DNA from: JAAYJR01 sp964545315
GTDB lineage: Bacteria; Bacteroidota; Bacteroidia; Bacteroidales; Prolixibacteraceae
Assembly (NCBI GenBank): GCA_964545315.1
Contig: CAZJGI010000012.1
Coordinates: 5,702-69,701, forward strand
Direction: 5' to 3'
Length of the DNA: 64,000 nt
Shown here: piece by piece, positions 1-9,321 of the stretch
How positions within the stretch are numbered: position 1 is the first letter of the stretch
Layout: each line of letters opens with the position of its first letter
Notes under the pieces: model-generated
What the model was told of the DNA's origin: nothing
The model's input: the letters and a program-made list of their open reading frames with translations, nothing else
Databases searched by the model: none
Translations under genes and position numbers: made by a program

Positions 1-1025
1 GGGCCGGCTCATGCTGGTATTATCTGAGATATATAGACCCGCTTAACAATAAGGCAATATTCGATCCTGAAAAAGAAAAATACTGGATGCCTGTCGATCT
101 CTATATCGGAGGAGCGGAACATGCTGTATTGCATCTTTTATACTCCAGGTTCTGGCATAAAGTGCTTTTTGACCTTGGAATTGTATCTACAGACGAACCT
201 TTTGCAAAGTTATTTAACCAGGGAATGATCCTGGCATTTGCATATGAAACAAATGCCGGCGCAAAAGTATCCTCTGACCTTGTCGCGGAACGTGACGGTC
301 GCTATTTCCATATCCAAACAGGGGAAGAGCTTAAGCAAATAGTTGCTAAAATGTCAAAATCACTAAAAAATGTCGTGAACCCCGATGATGTGATTGAACG
401 CTATGGCGCTGATTCACTGCGCCTCTATGAAATGTTTATGGGACCGCTGGACGAAAGAAAGCCATGGTCTGAAACGGGTGTGAAGGGAGTGTTTAATTTC
501 CTGAACCGCGTTTATCGCTTTTTTGGCGATATGGAAAATGTTAGCCTGGAGAAAGAAGGCAAGGAGATTGATAAACTTTTACAGCAAACTATCAAAAAAG
601 TTGAATCTGATATTGAAAACCTGAAATTTAATACAGCAATTTCAGCACTGATGGTTTTCAATAATACTGCTATTAAACAGGGAAAAGTCACGAAAAGAAC
701 AGCTGAAACTTTTACACAAGTACTTTCTCCTTTTGCCCCACATCTCAGTGAGGAACTCTGGTCAATTTACGGGCATAGCCAAACACTGGCATATGAACCA
801 TGGCCGGAAGCAGATGAATCGTTGCTAAAAGAAGAGAGTTACGAATATCCTGTTTCTTTTAACGGGAAATTGCGTTTTAAGATAGAACTTCCACTGGATA
901 TGTCTGAAGAGGAAATAAAAAGCAAAGTACTTACCGATGTGAGAGCGGAAAAATGGCTGGCCGGAAAAACTGTGAGAAAATTTATATTTGTTCCAAAAAA
1001 GATTATTAATATTGCTGTAAGTTAA
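1..1025 (+). CDS. leuS: Leucyl-tRNA synthetase, C-terminal fragment (5' end off the window)
   Basis: Class I aminoacyl-tRNA synthetase that charges tRNA-Leu in the cytoplasm. The frame is open from base 3, so the gene starts before the window; about 340 residues are present. Near the start lies the conserved GGAEHAVLHLLY stretch. The KMSKS signature, which binds ATP, is encoded at 348-362 and is followed by the usual SLKNVVNPDDVIERYGADSL-type sequence. The rest is the anticodon-binding helical domain and the small C-terminal domain, ending in a hydrophobic strand at the TAA (1023-1025). Nothing suggests truncation at the 3' end. A SIMPL-domain gene follows 18 bp downstream on the same strand. 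The identification is firm; only the N-terminal catalytic and editing domains are missing from view. Confidence 0.97.
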   Translation, partial: AGSCWYYLRYIDPLNNKAIFDPEKEKYWMPVDLYIGGAEHAVLHLLYSRFWHKVLFDLGIVSTDEPFAKLFNQGMILAFAYETNAGAKVSSDLVAERDGRYFHIQTGEELKQIVAKMSKSLKNVVNPDDVIERYGADSLRLYEMFMGPLDERKPWSETGVKGVFNFLNRVYRFFGDMENVSLEKEGKEIDKLLQQTIKKVESDIENLKFNTAISALMVFNNTAIKQGKVTKRTAETFTQVLSPFAPHLSEELWSIYGHSQTLAYEPWPEADESLLKEESYEYPVSFNGKLRFKIELPLDMSEEEIKSKVLTDVRAEKWLAGKTVRKFIFVPKKIINIAVS

Positions 1026-1043
1026 ATTGTTAATATTAATGTT

Positions 1044-1745
1044 ATGAAGAATACCTGGGCATTTATTCTGGGTTTATCTGTTATAATTGCAGGTGGCCTG
1101 CTGGGTTGGTTCCTCTATCAGTCAAGACAGGTACAGGAAACTGTAAGAGTAGTAGGTTACGGCACCAGGGAGTTTGACAGCAATATTGTAAAATGGTCAG
1201 TAAGTTTTTCTGAAAGGGTTTCTTTGGGAGGAACACAGGAAGGATATGTTACAATGGCAAGTAAACTGGATAAATTCCAGATACTTTGGAATGAAACAGG
1301 TATTCAATCTTCAGAATTTAAAGTATTCCCGGTAGAGGTTAACCGCGAATACGGACAAAACGGACATATCGGTTACACACTGAATCAACGTGTGTATATT
1401 ATTTCAAATGAGATTGACAAAGTCGAACGATTGGCCATAGACCCTGGTTTATTTGTACAGGGCGGCTTAACATTCGACAACTCGACAATGGAATTTTTCA
1501 GCTCTGAAATTGAAGAGATCAAAAAACAGTTGCTTGGTGATGCCACACAGAATGCTTTTGAACGTGCTGAGGAGATAGTCTCGGCAACCAATATGAAAGT
1601 TGATAAGTTAATTTCAGCAAGAGCAGGGGTATTTCAAATAACCGAACCCTTCTCTACTGAAGTATCAGGTTATGGAATACATAACACCAGCTCACCCAAA
1701 AAAAATATTAAAGTCACTGTTTCTGCCGAATTCACACTTAAATAA
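1044..1745 (+). CDS. SIMPL-domain (DUF541) membrane-anchored protein
   Basis: A 233-residue protein with one N-terminal hydrophobic segment (about residues 6-26) that would anchor it in the inner membrane or act as a signal peptide. The remainder resembles the SIMPL/DUF541 family: an early VRVVGYG-type strand, SFSERV, and a long helix with QNAFERAEEIVSATNM near residues 168-185. The family is widespread in envelopes of Gram-negative bacteria but its biochemical role is poorly defined; some members are linked to stress or signalling. It starts 18 bp after leuS and may be co-transcribed with it. It converges on the transglycosylase gene with only 17 bp between the two stops. The family call is good; no specific function can be given. 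Confidence 0.8.
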   Translation: MKNTWAFILGLSVIIAGGLLGWFLYQSRQVQETVRVVGYGTREFDSNIVKWSVSFSERVSLGGTQEGYVTMASKLDKFQILWNETGIQSSEFKVFPVEVNREYGQNGHIGYTLNQRVYIISNEIDKVERLAIDPGLFVQGGLTFDNSTMEFFSSEIEEIKKQLLGDATQNAFERAEEIVSATNMKVDKLISARAGVFQITEPFSTEVSGYGIHNTSSPKKNIKVTVSAEFTLK

Positions 1746-1762
1746 CTATCTGTAACTTATTG

Positions 1763-3460
1763 TTAAGTAGAATGTTTAGCCTTTATTTTCAGCTTTTGCC
1801 CTATTGAAAGACTTGAACGGTGAGTCAGGTTATTGAGTTTTAAAATATCATCAGGAGAAATACCCGGAAATCTTTTGGCTATTTCCCAGATAGTATCTCC
1901 GCTTTTAACTGTATAATATTCATAATCAGGATCAAGCCTTTCAGGTTCATATTGGCTGGCTGTTGTAGTTCCTGCAGATTTCCCTATCATAGCCTGCTTT
2001 TGTTCAAAAGTCATCGTATCTACTCTTGCATATTTATCCTTTTGATTATCAGCTACATATATTTCAAGTTTCTGACCAACCCTAATAAGGTTCCTGTGAA
2101 TATTATTCCAATATCTCAGGTCAGAAGAGCGGACTTTAAACCATGAGGAGATGAACCCGATATTATCCCCTGATTTAACAGTATATAAAATTCTTGCCTT
2201 ACCCTCCAGGTTAACGGGAACGAAATTCGAGGCAGAAAGGGTTGCCGGATTAGCAATGGTATTATCAGGAAAATACTTTTCTCTTTCAAAAGCATAAATG
2301 GTGGTATCTTTGGAAATAAATTCAAAAATCTTCTTATCAGGCAAAATAAGAGGGTAAGGTTTATCATTCCTGGCAGGAATAACATCACGTCGATACATCG
2401 GATTTAAAGACCTGAGTTGCTCCTTATCGATATTAAGGGAGCTGGCGATCTGATCAAAATGAAGATAATTGTTAACCATGACTGTGTCGGTATGAAGGGG
2501 CACATCCGGGAAAAGGGGTATGAGATTATGGTCTTTATAATAATTCATGACATATGCTGCCGCGATAAATGCAGGTACAAATTCGCGTGTTTCCCGGGGA
2601 AGAAAGTAATATACATCCCAATAATTAACTTTATTGCCAGCGCGACTCACTGCCCTGTTAACATTCCCAGGCCCGCAATTATAAGCTGCTATTGCCAGAT
2701 GCCAGTCACCATAGCTTTCATATAACGTGTTAAGAAACTTTATTGCCGCATCCGTTGATTTTGAGGGATCGCTCCTTTCATCAACAAAACTTGTTACTTC
2801 AAGATTATATTGCCTGGCAGTCTGGTACATAAACTGCCATAACCCGTTTGCACCGGCCCGTGAACGTGCCCTGGGATTAAGTGCTGACTCTATCACCGGC
2901 AGGTATTTAAGCTCGAGCGGCATATTGTATTTATCAAGAGCTTCTTCGAACATAGGGAAATAATAAGCAGAAAGGCCGAGCATAATTTCAACCAGGTTAC
3001 GTTTCTTTTCAGTGTACATCCTGATATAGTTTTTTACCAGGTTGTTAAATGAGAGAGGTATTACCTGCTGTATATCCTGCAATCTCGAAATATAAACTGA
3101 GTCAGGAAGATCAACAGGGTAATGATCAATTTCTATATGTCCGGAACCGTGATGAAATAAATTTTTTATATACCAGGTATTGGCAAGGCTGTCCATTTTC
3201 TCAAGGAAAATATGACCTGCATCCTCATCAGGAAGTAGAAAATCATCAACTCCGGCATCATCAATAATATCAACGGTATCTGCAAATATTAGCGAATCCG
3301 GAAAATGAATTGAAACAGTATCGCGACTATCAATTAAACTTTCATCTGTTTGAGCAGCGGTGAGATCAATCCCGATTGGCTCAATCTTCTGTGCATAAGT
3401 CACTAAAGATAAAAATATTAAAACTACTGATATAAAAAATCCGGTAGTAATTTTCCTCAT
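1763..3460 (-). CDS. Lytic murein transglycosylase with two LysM domains (MltD-like)
   Basis: Cleaves the glycan strand of peptidoglycan in the periplasm. The 565-residue protein has an N-terminal signal peptide (residues 1-23, ending TYAQ). An SLT (GH23) domain covers about residues 165-300: the catalytic glutamate is E191 in LPVIESALNP, followed by ANGLWQFM and the AIAAYNCGPGNVNRA motif near residue 256. Two LysM peptidoglycan-binding domains follow, around residues 425-470 (YTVKSGDNIG) and 515-562 (YTVKSGDTIWEIA). This architecture matches MltD. It lies 3 bp after the DUF5683 gene and downstream of parB, a gene order common in Bacteroidota, so it probably ends a long minus-strand transcription unit. 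Confidence 0.93.
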   Translation of the reverse strand: MRKITTGFFISVVLIFLSLVTYAQKIEPIGIDLTAAQTDESLIDSRDTVSIHFPDSLIFADTVDIIDDAGVDDFLLPDEDAGHIFLEKMDSLANTWYIKNLFHHGSGHIEIDHYPVDLPDSVYISRLQDIQQVIPLSFNNLVKNYIRMYTEKKRNLVEIMLGLSAYYFPMFEEALDKYNMPLELKYLPVIESALNPRARSRAGANGLWQFMYQTARQYNLEVTSFVDERSDPSKSTDAAIKFLNTLYESYGDWHLAIAAYNCGPGNVNRAVSRAGNKVNYWDVYYFLPRETREFVPAFIAAAYVMNYYKDHNLIPLFPDVPLHTDTVMVNNYLHFDQIASSLNIDKEQLRSLNPMYRRDVIPARNDKPYPLILPDKKIFEFISKDTTIYAFEREKYFPDNTIANPATLSASNFVPVNLEGKARILYTVKSGDNIGFISSWFKVRSSDLRYWNNIHRNLIRVGQKLEIYVADNQKDKYARVDTMTFEQKQAMIGKSAGTTTASQYEPERLDPDYEYYTVKSGDTIWEIAKRFPGISPDDILKLNNLTHRSSLSIGQKLKIKAKHST

Positions 3461-3463
3461 ATA

Positions 3464-4084
3464 CTAAAACTTAAAAATAAAATTAACGCAATAAATATAA
3501 TCATTGTTCAAATTTGTCACAACCGGTGTCCAGTTCAATGTAAGGTCCTCACTTATATCAAAGTCGAACAGATGTGCATCAACGCTTGCATCTATTATAT
3601 TTAATCCATAAAAACCTATCATACTTATAAATAACAAGTCACGGTTTCTCCTGTAATAATCTTGTCTTTTCATCAACCCATCCTTAAAGTTCTCAAAATG
3701 AGTCGGATTATTAAGATCATAATATATGAAAGCTTCTATTTTTTCATATACTTTTGTATCAGGGTCCTGGTCAACAAGATGCTTATATGCAGTTTTATTA
3801 AATTGATAATTATCATTATTCCAGCTTATATAATATCCAATAACTCCGAATCCTATATAAATAAATGGTATTTTCCAGTATTTTCTATTATATGCCTGTC
3901 CCAATCCCGGCAATATAGCCGAATATAAAGTTGCTTTTTTTGGTGAATGGATTTCCTCAGCCAATGTATCAACATCCATTATTCTCAATGTATCTGCTTC
4001 TTGAGGCCGGGCTTGAAGGTTAAATCCTGTTACAACCAAAAAAATCAGCAAAATGCTATTTGATAACCATCCTCTTATACTCAC
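3464..4084 (-). CDS. DUF5683-domain membrane protein
   Basis: A 206-residue protein with a signal peptide or first membrane segment (residues 8-25). It then carries the DUF5683 hallmark ATLYSAILPGLGQAYNRKYW around residues 55-75, followed by a hydrophobic stretch IPFIYIGFGVIGYYISW. A second hydrophobic segment (LLFISMIGFYGLNIIDASVDAH) lies near residue 155. The C-terminal strands end in F, typical of outer-membrane or envelope-associated proteins in this phylum. The family is almost confined to Bacteroidota and its function is unknown. It sits between parB and the transglycosylase gene on the same strand, which suggests a conserved envelope or chromosome-segregation neighbourhood rather than a specific reaction. 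Confidence 0.85.
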   Translation of the reverse strand: MSIRGWLSNSILLIFLVVTGFNLQARPQEADTLRIMDVDTLAEEIHSPKKATLYSAILPGLGQAYNRKYWKIPFIYIGFGVIGYYISWNNDNYQFNKTAYKHLVDQDPDTKVYEKIEAFIYYDLNNPTHFENFKDGLMKRQDYYRRNRDLLFISMIGFYGLNIIDASVDAHLFDFDISEDLTLNWTPVVTNLNNDYIYCVNFIFKF

Positions 4085-4144
4085 ACATTAAATTTTTGCT
4101 TAAAAATAAGAGTTTCGTTCTACAGAAAAACTGACCTGCATAAA

Positions 4145-5014
4145 TCATTTCTTATTTTCAATAATTTTAACAATTCTTTCCAGATCATTACCGGATTTAA
4201 ATGGTATAATAATTTTGCCTTTACCCTTATCGTTGACCATGATTTTGATCCCGGATCCCAACAGTTCACCTAAATGACCTTTATATAATTTAAACCGTTC
4301 CGGCAACTCCTTTTTTTTCTCATTCCGGGTATTATCCTGATTACCTGTAGCCAGGTTACGAACAATTTCTTCTACCTTTCTGACAGAGTAATCATTTTCG
4401 ATTGTCTCTTTGCATATCATTTCCTGAATATCCTCGTCCTCAATATTAATTATCGCCCGGGCATGTCCCATAGAAATTTCCCTGTCTCTAAGAGATTTCT
4501 GAATTATTGCCGGCAATTTTAACAGGCGAAGATAATTTGTAATTGTTGGTCTGCTTTTCCCGACCCTACTGCTGATATTTTCCTGAGAATAATTACATTC
4601 ATCAATTAACCGCTGATAAGAGAGTGCAATTTCAACAGGGTTAAGATCTTCGCGTTGAATATTTTCGACAAGGGCCATCTCGAGCATACCGTCATCCCTG
4701 GCATCCCTGATATATGCAGGAATTGAAACCAGGCCTGCTTTTTGGGCTGCTCTGCAACGTCTTTCACCAACTATGATCTGATAACGGTCTTCACCTACTT
4801 TTCTGAGTGTTACAGGTTGGATTAGTCCTATCTCCCTTATTGATGCAGCGAGTTCTTCAAGTGCCTCCTCATTAAAATTAGATCTTGGCTGAAACGGATT
4901 AGCTTCTATCTGATCCAGTCTGATCTCACTTATTCTGGCCTGTTTTATTTTTTCGGCATCATCAATAAGCGCCCCTAATCCTCGTCCAAGTGCATTCCTT
5001 TTTACCATTATCAA
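4145..5014 (-). CDS. parB: Chromosome partitioning protein ParB
   Basis: A CTP-dependent DNA clamp that loads at parS sites near the origin and works with ParA in chromosome segregation. The 289-residue protein opens with the usual N-terminal RNALGRGLGALI segment. It has the ParB nucleotide-binding domain with LIQPVTLR and the GERRCRAA box (GERR at residues 83-86). A helix-turn-helix region follows around residues 140-165 (ISSRVGKSRPTITNYLRLL), then a linker and a short C-terminal dimerisation domain. The start may be the Met at residue 3 (position 5008), which gives the canonical MVKRNALGRG start. It follows parA by 5 bp and is surely co-transcribed with it. Confidence 0.96.
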   Translation of the reverse strand: MIMVKRNALGRGLGALIDDAEKIKQARISEIRLDQIEANPFQPRSNFNEEALEELAASIREIGLIQPVTLRKVGEDRYQIIVGERRCRAAQKAGLVSIPAYIRDARDDGMLEMALVENIQREDLNPVEIALSYQRLIDECNYSQENISSRVGKSRPTITNYLRLLKLPAIIQKSLRDREISMGHARAIINIEDEDIQEMICKETIENDYSVRKVEEIVRNLATGNQDNTRNEKKKELPERFKLYKGHLGELLGSGIKIMVNDKGKGKIIIPFKSGNDLERIVKIIENKK

Positions 5015-5019
5015 AGTGG

Positions 5020-5820
5020 TTAAATTATTACTTTTTTATCCTGAGATATCTTTGTCAGCTTATTACGCTGTAATATTTCACGTGCAAGGTTCATATGGTT
5101 AATAGTACCTTTAGAACTTGCATCGTAAAGTACAACAGGCTTACCGTAACTGGGAGACTCTCCCAGTTTAACATTCCTCTGTATTACAGTCTCAAAAACC
5201 ATATCCTGAAAATGCCGTTTAACTTCTTCCAATACCTGGGTGGAAAGATTCAGCCGGGAATCAAACATTGTCAGCAAAAAACCCTCAATCTCAAGTGAAG
5301 GGTTTAATCTGTTCTGAATTATTTTTATTGTATTAAGCAATTTGCCCAATCCCTCCAGTGCAAAGTATTCACATTGTACAGGAATAATTACCGAATCAGA
5401 AGCAGTTAATGCATTAACAGTAATCAAACCAAGTGAAGGTGAACAATCAATAAAAATAAAATCATAGTCTTCTTTGAGATGAATAATAGTATGTCTCAAC
5501 ACTTTTTCCCGATTCGGAAGGTTTAACATTTCTATCTCAGCTCCTACTAAATCTATATGTGAAGGGATTATATCCAGGTTGTCAATTGCTGTTTTCAGAA
5601 TTACTTTTTCAGGTTTGATTCCGTCGATTATACTTTCATAAATACTGGACTGAATATTTCTTACATCAAATCCAAAACCCGATGTTGCATTTGCCTGCGG
5701 ATCAGCATCAATGACAAGTACCTTCTGCTCTAATACAGCAAGGCTGGCAGCGAGATTAATTGCTGTTGTTGTCTTTCCAACCCCACCCTTCTGGTTTGCA
5801 AGTGATATAATTTTTCCCAT
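5020..5820 (-). CDS. parA: Chromosome partitioning ATPase ParA (Soj)
   Basis: Walker-type ATPase that binds DNA non-specifically and forms the gradient along which ParB-parS complexes move. The deviant Walker A motif KGGVGKTTT is at residues 11-19, preceded by the typical MGKIISLANQ start. DADPQANAT lies near residue 39, and the Walker B strand FIFIDCSPSLG near residue 122. At 266 residues it has normal length for a chromosomal ParA. parB follows 5 bp downstream. A stretch inside the gene (5074-5089) resembles a degenerate parS site. A candidate promoter element lies about 30 bp upstream (5849-5856). Confidence 0.97.
   Translation of the reverse strand: MGKIISLANQKGGVGKTTTAINLAASLAVLEQKVLVIDADPQANATSGFGFDVRNIQSSIYESIIDGIKPEKVILKTAIDNLDIIPSHIDLVGAEIEMLNLPNREKVLRHTIIHLKEDYDFIFIDCSPSLGLITVNALTASDSVIIPVQCEYFALEGLGKLLNTIKIIQNRLNPSLEIEGFLLTMFDSRLNLSTQVLEEVKRHFQDMVFETVIQRNVKLGESPSYGKPVVLYDASSKGTINHMNLAREILQRNKLTKISQDKKVII
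5074..5089. promoter_or_regulatory. Degenerate parS-like site inside parA
   Basis: The core TTTCACGTG plus two following A residues matches 12 of the 16 positions of the widely conserved parS consensus TGTTTCACGTGAAACA. In other bacteria parS sites lie close to, or inside, the parAB genes, so the position is plausible. Four mismatches, including most of the right arm, make binding doubtful. The match could also be chance within codons for the NLAREIL segment. Confidence 0.25.
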
Positions 5821-5848
5821 CTAAAAATATTTTAATTATAACAGGTTT

Positions 5849-5856
5849 CAAATTTA
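5849..5856 (-). promoter_or_regulatory. Candidate Bacteroidota -7 element for parA
   Basis: On the minus strand the sequence is TAAATTTG, matching the TAnnTTTG -7 consensus of the Bacteroidota primary sigma factor. It lies 29 bp upstream of the parA start codon, in the 94-bp spacer after priA. I see no convincing -33 TTG partner, and such matches occur by chance in AT-rich spacers. Confidence 0.35.
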
Positions 5857-5914
5857 ATAAATTAGACTTAACCTTTCCCTAATTTTTCCCATTTCAAATA
5901 TTTAAATTGTATTT

Positions 5915-8389
5915 CTAAGCAGGATCAACATCTACATTTATTATACAACTGCTGTTTTCCTTTCTCTTTCTAACATCAGCAACAGATAATAAAATAATTT
6001 GCTTCGCCCGGCTCAAAGATTGTTTCAGACCTATTTTCAACCATATTTCCTTAATAAATTTTGATTGTACCCTTCCTACCAAAGGATATTCGGGTCCCAA
6101 TACAATAAAAGGAAATCTCTCTTTAAGCAAAGAGGCCAGCTGTCCGGCTGTCCTGTTAACGGTCTCAGCCTTTTGATGCTTGACAGAAATTTTTATTAAC
6201 CGGTAATAAGGAGGGTATTTAAACAGTTTCCTCTCTTCCATCTCCATATTAAAAGCAGATATATAATCCTGATTTACAATATTCCCGATCAAAGGATGAT
6301 CAGGATGTGAGGTTTGTATAATTACTGTGCCACGGTTATGCTTTCTGCCCGCACGTCCGCTTACCTGGGAAATTAGCTGAAAAGCACGTTCATGCGCCCT
6401 GAAATCCGGAAAATTAATAAGAGTATCAGCATCGACTATTCCCACAACTCTTATATGCTCAAAATCCAATCCTTTAGTTATCATCCGGGTACCGACAAGA
6501 AGGTCTGTTTTCCTTCTTTTCATGTCACTTAAAATCTTTGTATATGAATCTTTCCGCCTGGTTGTGTCATAGTCGATACGTCGTATTTGAATATCCGGGA
6601 ATAAGGGTTTTAGTTCTTCCTCAATTTTTTCGGTTCCTACTCCCCGTGTCTTAATATCTTCCGAACCACAAGAAGGACATAAAGGCGGCAGAAGTATGCT
6701 ATAACCACAATAATGACAATTCAGCTGCCGGTTGAATTTATGAAAAGTCAGGCTTACATCACAATTTTTACATTTAGGTATCCATCCGCATTCGAAACAC
6801 TGAACAAAGGGGGAATACCCTCTCCTGTTTTGAAAAAGAATAACCTGGTCTTTATTCCCGAAGGCAAATTTCATCATATGATAAAGTTCAGAAGAAAGAA
6901 CCGATAACATTTGCTTCTTTACCCTCGCTTTTTTAATATCTACAACCTTAACCTCAGGCAATTCAATATTTGAATATCTTCTTTCCAGCAACACCAAATG
7001 ATATTTACCATTCAAAGCATTGAAATATGATTCATATGATGGAGTGGCGGAACCAAGCAAAACATTGGCTCTATACTGGCGGGCAAGAACAATTGCCATA
7101 TCACGGGCATTATATCTTGGAGCGGGATCGAATTGTTTATATGAGTTTTCATGCTCTTCATCAACTATGACCAGGCCCAGTTCTGAAAATGGCAGGAATA
7201 GCGAGGACCTGGTTCCTGTTATTATTTGAAAACTCTTCTCAGTGTCTGACTTGAACATCAGCACTTTCTTCCATATTTCAACCCGTTCATCGTTACTAAA
7301 CCCTGAATGATATACACCCATTTTATTCCCAAACACCTGCCTCAAACGCTCAATTATCTGAGTTGTTAACATTATTTCAGGTACCAGGTACAGAACCTGC
7401 CTGCCTCTTTTTATTGTTTCCTCAATTAAGTGAATATATATTTCTGTCTTTCCGCTGGCCGTTATGCCATGTAATAAAACCACTTTATTCTTGTCAAATC
7501 CCTCTTTAATATCAGCAAGTGCATCAAACTGATATTGACTCAACGTATTAATATTTCTTAATTGAACTCCAGCAAAGCTTTCAATACGGGAGACTTCGCG
7601 ATGAAATTCGATTAATGCCCCTTCTTTTATCAGACTCTTTAAAACTACCGCAGAGATGCCTGATATTCTTAATAACTCTTTCTTAAGGATAAATGCTCCT
7701 TCACCTTCATCAAATGGAAGTGTTTCCTCACAAAACCGAAGTAATAATGATAATTGTTTCTTTGAACGGGACAGTTTTTGAATAATCTCATTCAGTTGTT
7801 CTTCATTTTTTATCTCAGGATTTAACTTAATAAAGGAAGATTTCTTAGTTTTAAATTTAGGTTCTATATTCTCATCGACACCAATTAAACCCTTAACAAG
7901 CAATGAACTGAATGCTTTGTACGAAAATTGTTTTCCCAACTTTTGCTGAAGTTTATCAAGTGATACTGAACCGGGGCCTGCATGATCAATTATCAGATAT
8001 TCTTTGTCAGTAAGAGAATATTCTTTGTCATGTCCCGTCAAAAATACTTTCGATTTACTTTCCAGTATAAGGCCAGGCGGAAATGCAGCCCTGTAAACAT
8101 CCCCTAAAGAACAGCAATAATATTCAGCCATCCATTTCCACATATCAATATTGACCTGCAATACCACTGGTTCTTCATCAACAATTTGAAGTATCTCCTT
8201 GACTTTAATATTTAAAGGAGCGGAATCTTCAACTGAAAGCACAAGAGCAGAAAATAATTTCTTTCTGCCAAACTGTACAATAACCCTCTGCCCGGTATTA
8301 ATTTTACCCTTATACTCTTCAGGTATCCTGTAAGTATATGTTTCATGCAGTGATAATGGCAATATTACCTGAACAAATTCCGAGGGCAT
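5915..8389 (-). CDS. priA: Primosomal helicase PriA (replication restart)
   Basis: Superfamily 2 3'-5' DNA helicase that recognises stalled or collapsed forks and reloads the replicative helicase. The 824-residue protein has the N-terminal 3'-DNA-binding domain (residues 1-105). The helicase core carries Walker A GITASGKT at 308-315 and the DEEH box at 410-413. A cysteine-rich zinc-binding insertion near residues 540-585 has the pattern CFECGW..CKNC..CHYCGY..CPSCGS. Motif V/VI sequences include GTRMITKGLDF and VSGRAGR. Length and domain order are normal. It lies 68 bp downstream of ispH on the same strand and 94 bp upstream of parA. Confidence 0.97.
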   Translation of the reverse strand: MPSEFVQVILPLSLHETYTYRIPEEYKGKINTGQRVIVQFGRKKLFSALVLSVEDSAPLNIKVKEILQIVDEEPVVLQVNIDMWKWMAEYYCCSLGDVYRAAFPPGLILESKSKVFLTGHDKEYSLTDKEYLIIDHAGPGSVSLDKLQQKLGKQFSYKAFSSLLVKGLIGVDENIEPKFKTKKSSFIKLNPEIKNEEQLNEIIQKLSRSKKQLSLLLRFCEETLPFDEGEGAFILKKELLRISGISAVVLKSLIKEGALIEFHREVSRIESFAGVQLRNINTLSQYQFDALADIKEGFDKNKVVLLHGITASGKTEIYIHLIEETIKRGRQVLYLVPEIMLTTQIIERLRQVFGNKMGVYHSGFSNDERVEIWKKVLMFKSDTEKSFQIITGTRSSLFLPFSELGLVIVDEEHENSYKQFDPAPRYNARDMAIVLARQYRANVLLGSATPSYESYFNALNGKYHLVLLERRYSNIELPEVKVVDIKKARVKKQMLSVLSSELYHMMKFAFGNKDQVILFQNRRGYSPFVQCFECGWIPKCKNCDVSLTFHKFNRQLNCHYCGYSILLPPLCPSCGSEDIKTRGVGTEKIEEELKPLFPDIQIRRIDYDTTRRKDSYTKILSDMKRRKTDLLVGTRMITKGLDFEHIRVVGIVDADTLINFPDFRAHERAFQLISQVSGRAGRKHNRGTVIIQTSHPDHPLIGNIVNQDYISAFNMEMEERKLFKYPPYYRLIKISVKHQKAETVNRTAGQLASLLKERFPFIVLGPEYPLVGRVQSKFIKEIWLKIGLKQSLSRAKQIILLSVADVRKRKENSSCIINVDVDPA

Positions 8390-8457
8390 TAAAATGATTT
8401 AATTTTCGTTTAGAAACTCACTCCCAAATTATGAATAAGATAGATAAAACCATTAGT

Positions 8458-9321
8458 TTAAGAAGAAATTTTATTAACATGGTCTGCCACTGCTTTCATC
8501 AGCCACTCGGGAGTTGAGGTTGCTCCTGAAATTCCCACTGATTTAACACCTTCAAACCAGGAGGTATCAATTTCTTCAAGGGCTGAGATATAATGAGAAT
8601 TAGCATTTGCCTCTTTACAAATTGAAAAAAGATAATGGCCGTTTGAGCTTTTACGTCCGGCAACAAAAAGTATAATATCATAATTTTTCGCAAAAGCTCT
8701 TAACCAGAATACCCTGTTTGAAACCTGTCGGCAGATAGTGTCTTTTATCTCCACGGGCACTCCGGGTTTCATATTCGCCTTTATCAAACCGGCAATCTCA
8801 TAAAAGTCTTCAACACGTCTGGTTGTTTGAGAGAATAGGCATACCGGGCGGGAATAATCAATTTTATGCAGATCTTCAGTACTTTCAATAATAATACCTC
8901 TGTTATTGATTTGGCCGTTAAGAGCAATAACTTCAGCATGTCCACTCTTACCAAATATCACCACCTGCCCGTTTCTTTCAGGATATTTTTTGCATGAAGA
9001 TCTGATTTTCTTTTGGAGATTAAGCACAACAGGACAAGTAGCATCAATTAACCGGATATTATTTTTTTCTGCATATTGATAAGTTTCAGGAGGTTGGCCA
9101 TGGGCCCTGATGAGCACCTTTATATTCTTCATTTTATAAAACTCCTCCTCAGTGATAGTTTTAAGTCCCAATTGTTCAAGACGGTGAATCTCCATGTTGT
9201 TATGCACAATATCCCCAAGGCAAAATAAATCGTCATTCTCTGCCAGTTCACTTTCTGCCAGTTTTATAGCTTTAATTACACCAAAACAAAAACCTGCTTT
9301 CTTGTCAATATCGACTTTCAT
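8458..9321 (-). CDS. ispH: 4-hydroxy-3-methylbut-2-enyl diphosphate reductase IspH
   Basis: Last enzyme of the MEP (non-mevalonate) isoprenoid pathway; it reduces HMBPP to isopentenyl and dimethylallyl diphosphate using a [4Fe-4S] cluster. The 287-residue protein retains the three cluster cysteines: C12 (AGFCFGV), C96 (DATCPVV) and C197 (DTICRQVSNR). It also has the substrate-binding histidines H40 (DIVHN), H74 (RAHGQPP) and H128, with the catalytic glutamate E130 in GHAEV. The start overlaps the end of cmk by 17 bp, indicating translational coupling. Its product is also the precursor pool for quinones and, if present, carotenoids used by the CrtW enzyme encoded further along. Confidence 0.97.
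   Translation of the reverse strand: MKVDIDKKAGFCFGVIKAIKLAESELAENDDLFCLGDIVHNNMEIHRLEQLGLKTITEEEFYKMKNIKVLIRAHGQPPETYQYAEKNNIRLIDATCPVVLNLQKKIRSSCKKYPERNGQVVIFGKSGHAEVIALNGQINNRGIIIESTEDLHKIDYSRPVCLFSQTTRRVEDFYEIAGLIKANMKPGVPVEIKDTICRQVSNRVFWLRAFAKNYDIILFVAGRKSSNGHYLFSICKEANANSHYISALEEIDTSWFEGVKSVGISGATSTPEWLMKAVADHVNKISS

Noticed and set aside
2417..2963. Plus-strand frames opposite the transglycosylase and other core genes
   Set aside because: They lie wholly antisense to well-identified genes and show no family features.
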